Source: an uncultured SAR116 cluster alpha proteobacterium (GTDB taxonomy: Bacteria > Pseudomonadota > Alphaproteobacteria > Puniceispirillales > Marisalimonadaceae). From it: 64,000 nt of DNA. Of this stretch, positions 46,715 to 55,352 are shown piece by piece. Location of the stretch: assembly GCA_902616005.1 (NCBI GenBank), contig CACMRG010000001.1, forward strand, positions 173,704 to 237,703. Direction: 5' to 3'. Under the pieces are notes generated by a model. The model did no database searches, was not told where the DNA came from, and worked only from the letters and a program-made list of their open reading frames with translations. Within the stretch, counting starts at the first letter, position 1, and each line of letters starts with the position of its first letter. Position numbers and translations under genes: made by a program.

Positions 46715-48094
46715 CTAAGATTTTAAAAACTCCATAATCTCTTTTTGGACAATTGGCCAGCAATCTTCTTGTTCCAAAATTATGTGATTACTACTCGGTA
46801 AAGACACTAATTTTGAATTTTTTAAGTGTTTTGCAAGAAATTCACCCTCTGTAAATGGGACTCTCATATCTTTTTCTGCATGAAGTATTAAGCTAGGGAT
46901 TTCAATTTTTTTTAATGTTTCAATTACATTTATTTTGTCATTTACTCTCAATATTTTAGCAGCGTTTGATGCTGAAGTAGTAAATTTCATTAAATTATTA
47001 AATGAATCCATCTGTTCTTTAGATGCTTCAGGCAAAAAACTACTTGCAAAAAATTGACGAAATGCAGGGTTTTCTTGCTCCCAACCATTTAAAATCATTG
47101 CTTCATCCATTGATGAAATTTTTTGAAACTCATCAGCTTTCATTCTAAATGCTCTTCCTCTTGCGTAACCACCTAAGATAATTAACTTACTTACTTTTTG
47201 GGGATATTTAGCAGCATAAGCTATAGAAACAGCTGTTCCTTGTGACAAAGCAAACAATGGGAAATTTTCCAATCCTGCATCATTTACAACTGCATCTAGA
47301 TCATCAACGAAATTATCAAAGCTTATATTTTGGGGTTCCCAGTCTGAAAAACCGTTGCCTCGTTGATCAAATCTATAAAAAGAGTGTGAAGATCCAAAAA
47401 AATTGAAGTAATGTTTCCAAATGGGGCTTCTCCAGTCATGTTCTAAGCTTGTCATGAAATTTGGTGCTTTTATAAGAGGTGGGCCTGAACCAAACTTAGC
47501 GTAGGCTATAGTAGTATGATCTTGAGATAAACAATAACGAATTTCTTGGTCAGATTCTGTCAAGTCTAAATCTAAATTTTTGTCTTTTAAATTTAGTTGA
47601 TAAACTTCAACTGGTTTTTTTATATTCTTTAAAACTTGATAACCGATATTTTTTAACTTTATATTATCTGTTTTAAGTTTTTCTTTAACCGATGAAGTTA
47701 TTGATATACCTCCTGGCTCACATATAGATTCAACTCTACTTGCTATATTTACTTCATTTCCATAAATATCATCATTTTCTAAAATAATTTCACCGTAGTT
47801 AATACCAATTCTGTACCATATTTTTTTTTCTGGAATAATAATTTTTTCTTGATCGATTATTTGATTTTGAATTTCTATACTGAAAGATAAACTTTCATCA
47901 CAATTTTCAAAAACTGCTAAGAAACCATCTCCGGTAGTTTTTATTAACTTTCCATTATTTTCACCTAATTTAGGGTCTATTATATCTTTGACAATTATTT
48001 TTTGTCTTTTAAGTGTATTGATTTCATCTTCTTCTATTAATCTAGAAAATCCAACCATATCACCAGCGACAATTGAAATTTTTTTCTTTTGCAT
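46715..48094 (-). CDS. adenylate cyclase domain fused to alpha/beta hydrolase
   Basis: A 459-residue fusion. Residues 1-175 are a class III nucleotidyl cyclase with all key residues: metal-binding D12 and D56, adenine-selecting K52 and D109, and catalytic N116 and R120 (motif GNEVNIASRVES). Residues 185-459 are an alpha/beta hydrolase with nucleophile elbow LSQGTA and late His in SSNHIILEQED. There is no membrane segment. The hydrolase may sense or destroy a small molecule that controls the cyclase; that is inference. Such fusions exist in databases but few have been studied. Confidence 0.9.
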   Translation of the reverse strand: MQKKKISIVAGDMVGFSRLIEEDEINTLKRQKIIVKDIIDPKLGENNGKLIKTTGDGFLAVFENCDESLSFSIEIQNQIIDQEKIIIPEKKIWYRIGINYGEIILENDDIYGNEVNIASRVESICEPGGISITSSVKEKLKTDNIKLKNIGYQVLKNIKKPVEVYQLNLKDKNLDLDLTESDQEIRYCLSQDHTTIAYAKFGSGPPLIKAPNFMTSLEHDWRSPIWKHYFNFFGSSHSFYRFDQRGNGFSDWEPQNISFDNFVDDLDAVVNDAGLENFPLFALSQGTAVSIAYAAKYPQKVSKLIILGGYARGRAFRMKADEFQKISSMDEAMILNGWEQENPAFRQFFASSFLPEASKEQMDSFNNLMKFTTSASNAAKILRVNDKINVIETLKKIEIPSLILHAEKDMRVPFTEGEFLAKHLKNSKLVSLPSSNHIILEQEDCWPIVQKEIMEFLKS

Positions 48095-48307
48095 AAATTT
48101 TCTTTAATAGATACTTTAAATTAAAAAATTAAATTTTGTATAATTATTTAAACTGAGGTTAATATAATTCTTGTGCATTGACTTAAGAACATGCAGAGCA
48201 AAAAATAATTTATTAATTTTTATCCAAAATGCATTAGGAGTTTTTAATTTTACCAATCTCTGAGAGGCTGATTTTATATTAAATGATTAAGATGTTTATC
48301 CTACACT

Positions 48308-48598
48308 TTATAATTTAAAAATTCCATTGAGAATTGGCTTTAAGTTTTTAGAAATTTCTTCTTTATCAACACCCTGCTCTAAACATTCATCTAAATGTTC
48401 TGACATATAAATTTGACCAAATTTTTTTAGAGCGTTAATACTTGCTTTTAGTTGATTGAAAGTTTTAACACAATCCTGCTCTTCTTGATCATTTGACAAA
48501 TCACGCTTTATAGCTTCTATTTGTCCAATGGCTCTGTTGAGTCTAAAAATTAGATGTTTGTTTTTTAAATTAATAATTTTAGCTTCCTCTGCATTCAT
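48308..48598 (-). CDS. CsoR/CstR/FrmR-family repressor
   Basis: A 96-residue all-helical DUF156 repressor. The ligand residues are C43, H68 and C72, spaced like the Cu(I)-binding C-H-C of CsoR; C43 and C72 also match the persulfide-forming pair of CstR. I chose the ATG at 48598, 21 nt inside a longer TTG frame, as AAAGGG precedes it. It diverges from soxS, and three palindromes of the CsoR operator type lie in the neighbouring sulfur-oxidation region. So it probably represses this cluster, releasing on sulfane sulfur or copper. Confidence 0.9.
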   Translation of the reverse strand: MNAEEAKIINLKNKHLIFRLNRAIGQIEAIKRDLSNDQEEQDCVKTFNQLKASINALKKFGQIYMSEHLDECLEQGVDKEEISKNLKPILNGIFKL

Positions 48599-48686
48599 TT
48601 TATTATCGCCCTTTAACAATAAATATTTGTGTATTAAAAATCATAATTTTACAAGTTTAAATATTTACAATTTAGTCAAAATTAAG

Positions 48687-48705
48687 TATACCCATATAGG
48701 GTATA
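48687..48705 (+). promoter_or_regulatory. CsoR-type operator 1 (soxS promoter)
   Basis: TATACCCATATAGGGTATA is a perfect dyad (TATACCC/GGGTATA, 5-nt centre). It lies 11 nt before the soxS ATG and overlaps TATATT, a likely -10. The flank GGGTATATTAAATAAAC is identical to that at operator 3. Its place between the repressor and soxS allows control of both. Confidence 0.72.
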
Positions 48706-48715
48706 TTAAATAAAC

Positions 48716-49072
48716 ATGGTTTTCAATTTTAAAAATTTTTTTCTGACTTTTATTTGCTTTATTTTATTTTTTTTAAAGTCAACTTTTGCTGAAACAAAAT
48801 TATTTATGTTAACAGATAAAACTTGTGGTGTGTGCATTGTTTGGGAAAAACAAATTGGTAAAATTTATAATAAAACTGATGTAGCTAATGTTTTTCCAAT
48901 AGAGAGATTGTATATAGACAAAATTGACAAAAATAAGCTAAATGCAATATTTAAGACAAACACTACACCAACTTTTGTTTTCTACAAAAATAATATTGAA
49001 ATTGGAAGAATTTCTGGTTATTCAAATCCTGAAATGTTTTGGTGGCAAATTGATGAGATAATTGAAAATTAA
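48716..49072 (+). CDS. soxS: SoxS-like periplasmic thioredoxin-fold protein
   Basis: A 118-residue secreted thiol protein. A signal peptide (residues 1-24, ending STFA) is followed by the CGVC active site, then WEKQIGKIYNKTDVANVFPIERL, a pattern typical of SoxS. In Paracoccus, SoxS keeps SoxY active by reducing its thiol. It heads the plus-strand side of the sulfur-oxidation island and has an operator directly before it. It could instead be called SoxW; the exact role is unproven here. Confidence 0.75.
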   Translation: MVFNFKNFFLTFICFILFFLKSTFAETKLFMLTDKTCGVCIVWEKQIGKIYNKTDVANVFPIERLYIDKIDKNKLNAIFKTNTTPTFVFYKNNIEIGRISGYSNPEMFWWQIDEIIEN

Positions 49073-49100
49073 TTTTTTCATTTACTATTAAAAAATAACG

Positions 49101-49118
49101 TATACCATAGGGGGTATA
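49101..49118 (+). promoter_or_regulatory. CsoR-type operator 2 (soxYZCDB promoter)
   Basis: TATACCATAGGGGGTATA has perfect 6-bp arms (TATACC/GGTATA) and a G5 tract, as is usual for CsoR-family operators. It lies about 37 nt before the soxY start and overlaps a TATATT that may be the -10. Confidence 0.72.
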
Positions 49119-49154
49119 TTCTAAATATAATTTTATTAATCAAGGATTATTGTG

Positions 49155-49619
49155 ATGAAAACCATTAAAATGATAAAAATTTCGAGAAGAAATGCTATTG
49201 CGCTGATGTTAGGCACAGCTGGATATATTATGTCTTCAGGAATAGCTTTTGCAGGTAAAGAACAAGTTCTTAAAAGAATTAATGAAATTACAAAAGGTAA
49301 AGGTGCAAAAGAATTGGATATATTCCTTGACCTTCCTGAAATAGCAGAAAATGGAAATCAAGTTAAAGTTAATTTTGAAATTGAAAGTGAAATGACCAAA
49401 GAAAATTATATTAAAAATGTTTATATTTTAGCTGATGGCAACCCTGCTCCAGATGTTGCTAAATTCTCTTTTACACCTGATATGGGTATGTGTTCTGCAA
49501 CAACTAGAATTAGACTTTCAAAAACACAAAATGTTGTTCTTGTCGCTGAAAATAATAAGAATGAATACTTTATGACTAAGTCTAAGGTAAAAGTTACAAT
49601 AGGTGGGTGTGGTGGATAA
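49155..49619 (+). CDS. soxY: SoxY, sulfur carrier subunit
   Basis: A 154-residue Sox carrier protein. The C-terminal swinging arm ends in GGCGG; the Cys third from the end carries the sulfur substrate through the thiosulfate-oxidising cycle. A Tat signal is present (SRRNAIALMLG, cleavage near AFA). AAGGA lies 8 nt before the ATG at 49155, which I prefer to the GTG three nt earlier. soxZ follows 14 nt downstream. Confidence 0.96.
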   Translation: MKTIKMIKISRRNAIALMLGTAGYIMSSGIAFAGKEQVLKRINEITKGKGAKELDIFLDLPEIAENGNQVKVNFEIESEMTKENYIKNVYILADGNPAPDVAKFSFTPDMGMCSATTRIRLSKTQNVVLVAENNKNEYFMTKSKVKVTIGGCGG

Positions 49620-49633
49620 AATAGGAGAAAATT

Positions 49634-49960
49634 ATGTCTAAAGTTAAACCTAGAGGAAAAGTTCCAAAAAAAGCTACTATAGATGAAGTAATTGAAATTA
49701 AAACACTTATAAGACATCCAATGCATAGTGGTAGAATGAAAGATAAAGATGGAAAAAATATTCCTAGACAAATAATTAATTCATTCAAAGTAGATTTTGA
49801 AGGTAAAGAAATATTTAAAATGAAATTAGAGCCATCAATTTCTACAAATCCATATATAGCCTTTCCATATAAGGCAAAAAAAACTGGTACATTCAATTTT
49901 GAATGGAAAGATGATAGTGGAAATACATATACCATGAAAAGAAAAATGACAGTTTCTTGA
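49634..49960 (+). CDS. soxZ: SoxZ, partner of SoxY
   Basis: A 108-residue SoxZ, with no signal peptide (exported with SoxY by Tat). Conserved parts: KTLIRHPMHSGR, the PSISTNPYIAFPYKA segment and the C-terminal DSGNTYTMKRKMTVS. AGGAG precedes the ATG. soxC starts one nt after its stop. SoxYZ is the substrate-carrying heterodimer. Confidence 0.96.
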   Translation: MSKVKPRGKVPKKATIDEVIEIKTLIRHPMHSGRMKDKDGKNIPRQIINSFKVDFEGKEIFKMKLEPSISTNPYIAFPYKAKKTGTFNFEWKDDSGNTYTMKRKMTVS

Positions 49961-49961
49961 A

Positions 49962-51233
49962 ATGGCTAAAGAAAAAAAAGATATAATTAGTCGTCGATCT
50001 GTTATTAAAGCTGGGGTAGGTTTAGGAGCTCTTGGTTTGTCTTCTAAATCTTTACTCGCTAAAGAAGCAAATAACAAAAATCTGCCTCCTAATGTTCCAG
50101 AATGGACTGAAACTCTAGGCGATGGTGTTGACGTTAATCCTTATGGCATGCCATCTGAATTCGAATCAAACGTTATAAGAAGAAATGTAGAATGGTTAAC
50201 AGCTAGTACAGAATCATCAGTTAATTTTACACCTTTACAGGATCTTGAAGGAATAGTTACTCCTAATGGATTATGCTTTGAAAGGCATCATGGTGGTACA
50301 GCTATAATTAATCCGATTGATTATAGACTTATGATAAATGGTTTAGTTGACAGAGAAATGATCTTTACCTTAGATGATTTGAAAAGATTTCCGCAAGTTA
50401 ACAAATTTTATTTTTTAGAATGTGCTGCTAATGGTGGAATGGAGTGGAAGGGGTCACAACTTAATGGTTGTCAATATACTTTTGGGATGGTTCATAATGT
50501 TCAATATACTGGAGTTAAATTATTTGATTTAATTCAAGAAACAGGTTTAAAAAATAACGCTAAATGGGTTCTTGCTGAGGGTAGTGATTCCTCAGGAATG
50601 ACTAGATCAATACCCATAGAAAAAATTAAAGATGATTGTATTATTGCATGGGCAATGAATGGAGAGGCTTTAAGGCCTGAACAAGGTTATCCTATAAGAT
50701 TAGTAGTTCCTGGTTGGGAAGGAAATATGTGGGTAAAATGGCTCCGTAGAATAGAGTTTGGAGACAAACCATATATGACCAGGGAAGAAACTTCTAAATA
50801 TACTGACTTATTATCTGATGGGAAGGCAAGAATGTTTACATGGGTAATGGATGCAAAATCAGTAATTACATCACCTTGTCCTGAAAAACCAGTATTACAA
50901 AAAGGTATTCACCAAATTAGAGGTTTAGCTTGGTCTGGAAGAGGTAAGATAAAAAGAGTTGATGTTTCTTTAGATGGTGGAAAAAATTGGAAAACTGCTC
51001 AATTACACAGTCCAGTTTTAGAAAAGTCTTTAACAAGATTCACCATTCCATTTGAATGGAATGGTGAAGAGATGCTTTTACAATCTCGTGCAATTGATGA
51101 AACCAATTATGTTCAGCCAACAATTAAAGAACTTCAAAATATTAGAGGGGTAAATTCCATTTACCATAATAATTCTATTGCAACATGGTTAATATCAAAA
51201 AATGGTAAGGTGGATAATGTTAGACTTGGGTAA
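49962..51233 (+). CDS. soxC: SoxC, sulfane dehydrogenase molybdenum subunit
   Basis: A 423-residue molybdopterin sulfite-oxidase-family protein. Tat signal RRSVIKAGVGLGALG lies near the start. The Mo-ligand Cys is C154 in FLECAANGG, and the C-terminal dimerisation domain (LAWSGRGKIKRVDVSLDGGKNW) is complete. With SoxD it oxidises the sulfane sulfur on SoxY, giving the full eight-electron oxidation of thiosulfate. It overlaps the soxD reading frame. Confidence 0.96.
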   Translation: MAKEKKDIISRRSVIKAGVGLGALGLSSKSLLAKEANNKNLPPNVPEWTETLGDGVDVNPYGMPSEFESNVIRRNVEWLTASTESSVNFTPLQDLEGIVTPNGLCFERHHGGTAIINPIDYRLMINGLVDREMIFTLDDLKRFPQVNKFYFLECAANGGMEWKGSQLNGCQYTFGMVHNVQYTGVKLFDLIQETGLKNNAKWVLAEGSDSSGMTRSIPIEKIKDDCIIAWAMNGEALRPEQGYPIRLVVPGWEGNMWVKWLRRIEFGDKPYMTREETSKYTDLLSDGKARMFTWVMDAKSVITSPCPEKPVLQKGIHQIRGLAWSGRGKIKRVDVSLDGGKNWKTAQLHSPVLEKSLTRFTIPFEWNGEEMLLQSRAIDETNYVQPTIKELQNIRGVNSIYHNNSIATWLISKNGKVDNVRLG

Positions 51234-51861
51234 ATATATTATATTTTCACTATTATCTATTTTTCTTTCTATATCATCGTTTTCTGAAACAAGAAAATTT
51301 AATATTGGTAAAATTGCTACAAAACAAGAAGTTGCTGGATGGGATATTGACATAAGGCCAGATGGATTAGGTGCTCCCAAAGGAAGTGGTGATGCGCTCT
51401 CTGGCGAAGAAGTTTATGCAGAAAGATGTGCTTCTTGTCATGGTGATTTTGGTGAGGGTATTGACAGATGGCCTGAATTAGTTGGTGGATCAGGAACTTT
51501 AAGTTCACACGACCCAGTGAAGACAACAGGAAGTTATTGGCCTTATGCTTCTACAATTTATGATTATGTTTACAGATCAATGCCCTTTGGAGAGGCTCAA
51601 AGTTTAACTTATGATGAGACATATAAAATTGTGGCCTATTTATTAAATATGAATGATATTATTGATGAAGATTTTATATTATCTAACAAAAATATAGGAA
51701 AAATTAAAATGCCTAACAGAAACGGTTTTTTATTACCTGATCCAAGACCTGATGTTAAAAACTTAAATGGAAATCCATGTATGAAAAATTGTAATACTCC
51801 TACAAAAATTATTGGTAAGGCCAGAGATATAGATGTGACACCTGAAGATGAGAAGTCTTAA
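51217..51861 (+). CDS. soxD: SoxD-like cytochrome c subunit (single heme)
   Basis: A 214-residue secreted cytochrome c. A signal covers about residues 6-23, and a single heme site C71-A-S-C-H75 follows. The downstream motif YRSMPFGEAQSLTYDETYKIVAYLL is typical of SoxD. Paracoccus SoxD has two hemes and about 380 residues; this one has only the first cytochrome module and a short tail with a CMKNC pair. I chose the ATG at 51217 (AAGG 6 nt upstream); it overlaps the end of soxC by 17 nt. Confidence 0.9.
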   Translation: MLDLGKYIIFSLLSIFLSISSFSETRKFNIGKIATKQEVAGWDIDIRPDGLGAPKGSGDALSGEEVYAERCASCHGDFGEGIDRWPELVGGSGTLSSHDPVKTTGSYWPYASTIYDYVYRSMPFGEAQSLTYDETYKIVAYLLNMNDIIDEDFILSNKNIGKIKMPNRNGFLLPDPRPDVKNLNGNPCMKNCNTPTKIIGKARDIDVTPEDEKS

Positions 51862-51889
51862 ATAACATTTAGTTTTTTATGAAAATTTT

Positions 51890-53578
51890 ATGAAATCAAG
51901 AAGGGAATTTTTGCAATTAGCTGCGATAACTTCTGCAATAATAGGTTCTCGTTCTTTTAGTTCTGTAGCAGCTAAACAATCACTCTCTCAAAATGAATTA
52001 TTGCAATTTGATTCAAAAGGACAAGTTACTCTTTTACACATAACTGATTTACATGGTCAATTAAAGCCAGTTTATTTTAGGCCTCCATCAGAAAATTATG
52101 GTGTAGGTGATTTTGAAGGAATTCCACCCCATCTTGTTGGAAATGAATTTTTAAAACATTTTAATATTAAACCAAATTCTCCATTAGCTTATGCCCATAC
52201 TATGGTAGATTATGTTAATTTAGCTAGGGAATATGGAAAACTTGGTGGTCTAGACCGAACCTCAAACATAATAAAACAAATTAGAGCAGAACGTGGAGAT
52301 AATAAAGTTTTACTTTTGGATGGTGGCGATACATGGCAAGGTTCATACACTTCATTGAAAACTCAAGGTGCTGATATGGTGTCAGCTATGAACCTACTTA
52401 GGCCAGATGCTATGGTAGGCCATTGGGAATTTACATTTGGTAAAGACCGGCTTGCTGAACTCCTAGACGAGATGCAGTATCCTTTTTTAGGAGGTAATGT
52501 TTTTGATACGGAATGGGATGAACCAGTTTTCGAGGCAATAAAATTTTTTGAAAGAGGTGGTGTAAATATAGCAGTAATTGGTCAACATTTCCCATACACA
52601 CCAATTGCAAACCCTAAATACATGGTAGAAGGATGGTCATTTGGAATAAGGCCAGAGGTTATTCAAAAAAATATAAATAAAGCTAAGAAAAAAGGGGCTG
52701 AAGTTGTCGTTTTATTATCACATAATGGCTTTGATGTTGATCAAAAGCTTGCATCAACTTTAGAAGATCTAGATGTTATCTTAACTGGACACACCCATGA
52801 TGCAATTCCTGAAGCTATTAATATAAATAATACTTTGCTTTTGTCTTCTGGTTCACATGGAAAATACATTGGTAGAATAGATCTGGATATAAAAAAAGGT
52901 AAAGTCGTCGATTATGCTTCTAAATTGATTCCAATATTTTCAGATGTTATAAATCCAGACCCAGAAATGACAGAACATATAAATAAATTAAGACAACCCT
53001 ATGAACAAGAATGTAATAGAGTATTAGGAAAAGCGGATACTCTTTTATATAGGAGAGGTAATTTCAATGGCACTTGGGATGATGTGATTTGTGATGCTAT
53101 TATGATTGAAAGAGATACGGAAATATCATTCAGTCCAGGCTTTAGATGGGGCACTACATTATTACCTGGTCAAAATATTACCATTGATGATATGTATTCT
53201 CAAACCTCAATGAATTATCCTGAAGTCTATAGAATGGAAATGTCTGGAAAGATGATTAAAGATATACTTGAAGATGTATGTGATAATATTTTCAATACTG
53301 ATCCATTTTTTCAACAAGGGGGTGATATGGTTAGAGTTGGAGGCTTAAGATATACATGCAGTCCAAAAAATAAAATAGGTAATAGAATTAATGATATTGA
53401 ATTAATATCTACTGGAGATCTTCTTGAATCAAATAAAAATTATATTGTTGGAGGATGGGGGTCTATAAATCCTAATGTTAAGGGTCCTAAAATTTTTAAC
53501 TTACTAGAAAGTTACATAAGTAAATCACAATTGGTAAGACCAAAAAATAAAAATAATATAAAAATATTAGGCATGTGA
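51890..53578 (+). CDS. soxB: SoxB, thiosulfohydrolase
   Basis: A 562-residue di-manganese hydrolase of the 5'-nucleotidase fold. It releases sulfate from the SoxY-bound thiosulfate. A Tat signal (SRREFLQLAAI) is followed by metal-site motifs HITDLHGQ, LDGGDTWQGS, VGHWEF and LTGHTHD. The length matches known SoxB. It lies 28 nt after soxD. The next gene, a cytochrome, starts 66 nt later. Confidence 0.97.
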   Translation: MKSRREFLQLAAITSAIIGSRSFSSVAAKQSLSQNELLQFDSKGQVTLLHITDLHGQLKPVYFRPPSENYGVGDFEGIPPHLVGNEFLKHFNIKPNSPLAYAHTMVDYVNLAREYGKLGGLDRTSNIIKQIRAERGDNKVLLLDGGDTWQGSYTSLKTQGADMVSAMNLLRPDAMVGHWEFTFGKDRLAELLDEMQYPFLGGNVFDTEWDEPVFEAIKFFERGGVNIAVIGQHFPYTPIANPKYMVEGWSFGIRPEVIQKNINKAKKKGAEVVVLLSHNGFDVDQKLASTLEDLDVILTGHTHDAIPEAININNTLLLSSGSHGKYIGRIDLDIKKGKVVDYASKLIPIFSDVINPDPEMTEHINKLRQPYEQECNRVLGKADTLLYRRGNFNGTWDDVICDAIMIERDTEISFSPGFRWGTTLLPGQNITIDDMYSQTSMNYPEVYRMEMSGKMIKDILEDVCDNIFNTDPFFQQGGDMVRVGGLRYTCSPKNKIGNRINDIELISTGDLLESNKNYIVGGWGSINPNVKGPKIFNLLESYISKSQLVRPKNKNNIKILGM

Positions 53579-53644
53579 AATTTTGTAAATACTTATGAAA
53601 TTAAAGAATTGACATAACATTTTATTTTAAGGTTAAATTATAAA

Positions 53645-53953
53645 ATGAAATTTCTACTATTTATATCTACATTAATTTTTCTAACCAAAACGTCATATTC
53701 TGATGAAAAGATGCTTGCATTAGGTGATAAGGAATACGGACAACATCTTGCTGGTGAATGTGTTACCTGTCATAAAGCAAACTCTGATAAAGCGATACCT
53801 TCAATAAATGGATATGATAAAGAAGTTTTTTTAACTGTAATGTTAGCCTATAAAAACAAAGAAATGGAAAATCCGGTAATGCAAATGATTGCTGGCAGGT
53901 TAGATGACGAACAAATTGCATCCCTAGCACTATATTTTAGTAGTTTAAAATAA
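53645..53953 (+). CDS. small monoheme cytochrome c (FccA/SoxE-like)
   Basis: A 102-residue secreted cytochrome c with a signal peptide (residues 1-19), one CVTCH heme site, and a likely Met ligand in NPVMQMIAGRL. The tail LDDEQIASLALYFSSL is like the c-type domain of FccA. Its place before the flavocytochrome c sulfide dehydrogenase subunit suggests that it is the cytochrome partner. It could also be a general electron carrier. Confidence 0.85.
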   Translation: MKFLLFISTLIFLTKTSYSDEKMLALGDKEYGQHLAGECVTCHKANSDKAIPSINGYDKEVFLTVMLAYKNKEMENPVMQMIAGRLDDEQIASLALYFSSLK

Positions 53954-54004
53954 TAATCATTTTTTTTAATTTACAATACAATGTAAACTGATATCATTTT
54001 AATA

Positions 54005-54020
54005 ATACCTTACTGGGTAT
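54005..54020 (+). promoter_or_regulatory. CsoR-type operator 3 (fccB promoter)
   Basis: ATACC-ttactg-GGTAT: 5-bp dyad arms. It is followed by TATATTAAATAAAC, the same sequence as after operator 1. It lies 28 nt before the fccB start. fccB also has a strong ribosome site (GGGGAGGAG). Confidence 0.65.
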
Positions 54021-54048
54021 ATTAAATAAACTATGGGGAGGAGTTTAA

Positions 54049-55314
54049 ATGTCTAAATATACAAGACGTTCTTTTGTAAAAACAGCTGCTTTGTCTGCTA
54101 CCGCACTTTCCATGCCATCAATTGCTTTTGGTGCTCTGCCAAAAGTCGTTGTAATTGGTGGTGGTGCTGGTGGAGCGACTGCTGCTAAATATATTGCAAA
54201 AGATTCTAAAGGGAAAGTAGATGTAACTTTAATTGAAGCATCAAAAAGATATTATACTTGTTTTTTTTCTAATTTGTATCTTGGTGATTTTCGTAATTAT
54301 GGTTCCATTGGTCACAATTACTATGGACTTGCTGTTAATAGAGGTGTCAATGTAGTTCATGAATGGGCAAAATCAGTTGATCCTGCAGCTAAAAAAATAA
54401 ATTTAGGGTCTGGTGGAAGTGTATCATATGATAAATTAGTCGTTTCGCCAGGAATTGATCTTAAATACGATTCAATTAATGGCTATTCCGCAGATGTTCA
54501 ATCCAAAATGCCTCATGCTTGGAAATCAGGAACTCAAGTTCAATTGTTAAAGAACAAAGTCAAAGGGATGAAAAAGGGTGGAACATTTGTCATGGTACCA
54601 CCACCAAATCCATATCGTTGTCCACCAGGACCATATGAAAGAGTTTCAATGATTGCGCATCAATTTAAAAAATCAAATCCTACTGCAAAAATTGTTGTTC
54701 TAGATCCAAAGAAAAAATTTTCAAAAATGGGTCTTTTTCAAGAAGCTTGGCAAAAACATTACCCTGGGATGATAGAATGGATTGGAGTTGATACTCATGG
54801 TGGGTTAAAAAATATAAATGCAGCTACCATGGAATTCGAAACTGATTTAGATACGTTCAAGGCAGATGCTGCATCTGTTGTTCCTGCACAGCAAGCAGGA
54901 GCAATTGCTATGACTGCAGGTATTAATAAAGGAGATTGGTGCCCAATAGTAGCAGGAACAATGCAATCACAAGCTGATAAAAACATATATGTTTTAGGCG
55001 ATGCATCTATAGCAAAATCAATGCCTAAGTCTGGGTTTTCAGCTAATAGCCAAGCAAAAGTTGCTGCTAATCATATAAGAGGAAGTTTGACAGGAAGTAA
55101 AGTTTTTCCTGCAAGGTACTCTAATACTTGTTGGTCTTTAGTAGCTACAAATGATGGTGTCAAAGTCGGAGCAAGTTATAAAGCTGGAGCTGAAAAAATT
55201 GATGTCACAAGTAAATTCATCTCTAAGACTGGTGAAAGTAGTGATCTTAGAAAAGCTACTTATGAAGAATCTATAGGTTGGTATGAAGGTATAACATCCG
55301 ATATGTTTTCATAA
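54049..55314 (+). CDS. fccB: flavocytochrome c sulfide dehydrogenase, flavin subunit
   Basis: A 421-residue FAD protein that oxidises sulfide to sulfur or polysulfide in the periplasm. Tat signal TRRSFVKTAALSATAL, then the Rossmann loop VVIGGGAGGATAAKY. C71 in YYTCFFSN matches the cysteine that binds FAD covalently in Allochromatium FccB. C191 (in NPYRCPPGPYER) and C361 (in SNTCWSL) match the redox disulfide. It has its own operator and ribosome site, so it may be expressed apart from the sox genes. Confidence 0.94.
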   Translation: MSKYTRRSFVKTAALSATALSMPSIAFGALPKVVVIGGGAGGATAAKYIAKDSKGKVDVTLIEASKRYYTCFFSNLYLGDFRNYGSIGHNYYGLAVNRGVNVVHEWAKSVDPAAKKINLGSGGSVSYDKLVVSPGIDLKYDSINGYSADVQSKMPHAWKSGTQVQLLKNKVKGMKKGGTFVMVPPPNPYRCPPGPYERVSMIAHQFKKSNPTAKIVVLDPKKKFSKMGLFQEAWQKHYPGMIEWIGVDTHGGLKNINAATMEFETDLDTFKADAASVVPAQQAGAIAMTAGINKGDWCPIVAGTMQSQADKNIYVLGDASIAKSMPKSGFSANSQAKVAANHIRGSLTGSKVFPARYSNTCWSLVATNDGVKVGASYKAGAEKIDVTSKFISKTGESSDLRKATYEESIGWYEGITSDMFS

Positions 55315-55324
55315 TTAATTGATT

Positions 55325-55352
55325 AAAAGGCAGGAGAAATTCTGCCTTTTTT
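55325..55352 (+). terminator. rho-independent terminator after fccB
   Basis: AAAAGGCAG (55325-55333) and CTGCCTTTT (55342-55350) form a 9-bp stem with an 8-nt loop, followed by more T. It is the best intrinsic terminator in the window and ends the sulfur-oxidation island on the plus strand. The reverse strand has a weaker T run. Confidence 0.88.

Noticed and set aside
49421..49935. Long antisense frames over soxY and soxZ
   Set aside because: They are shadow frames of conserved genes; their translations show no recognisable domain and no ribosome site was seen.
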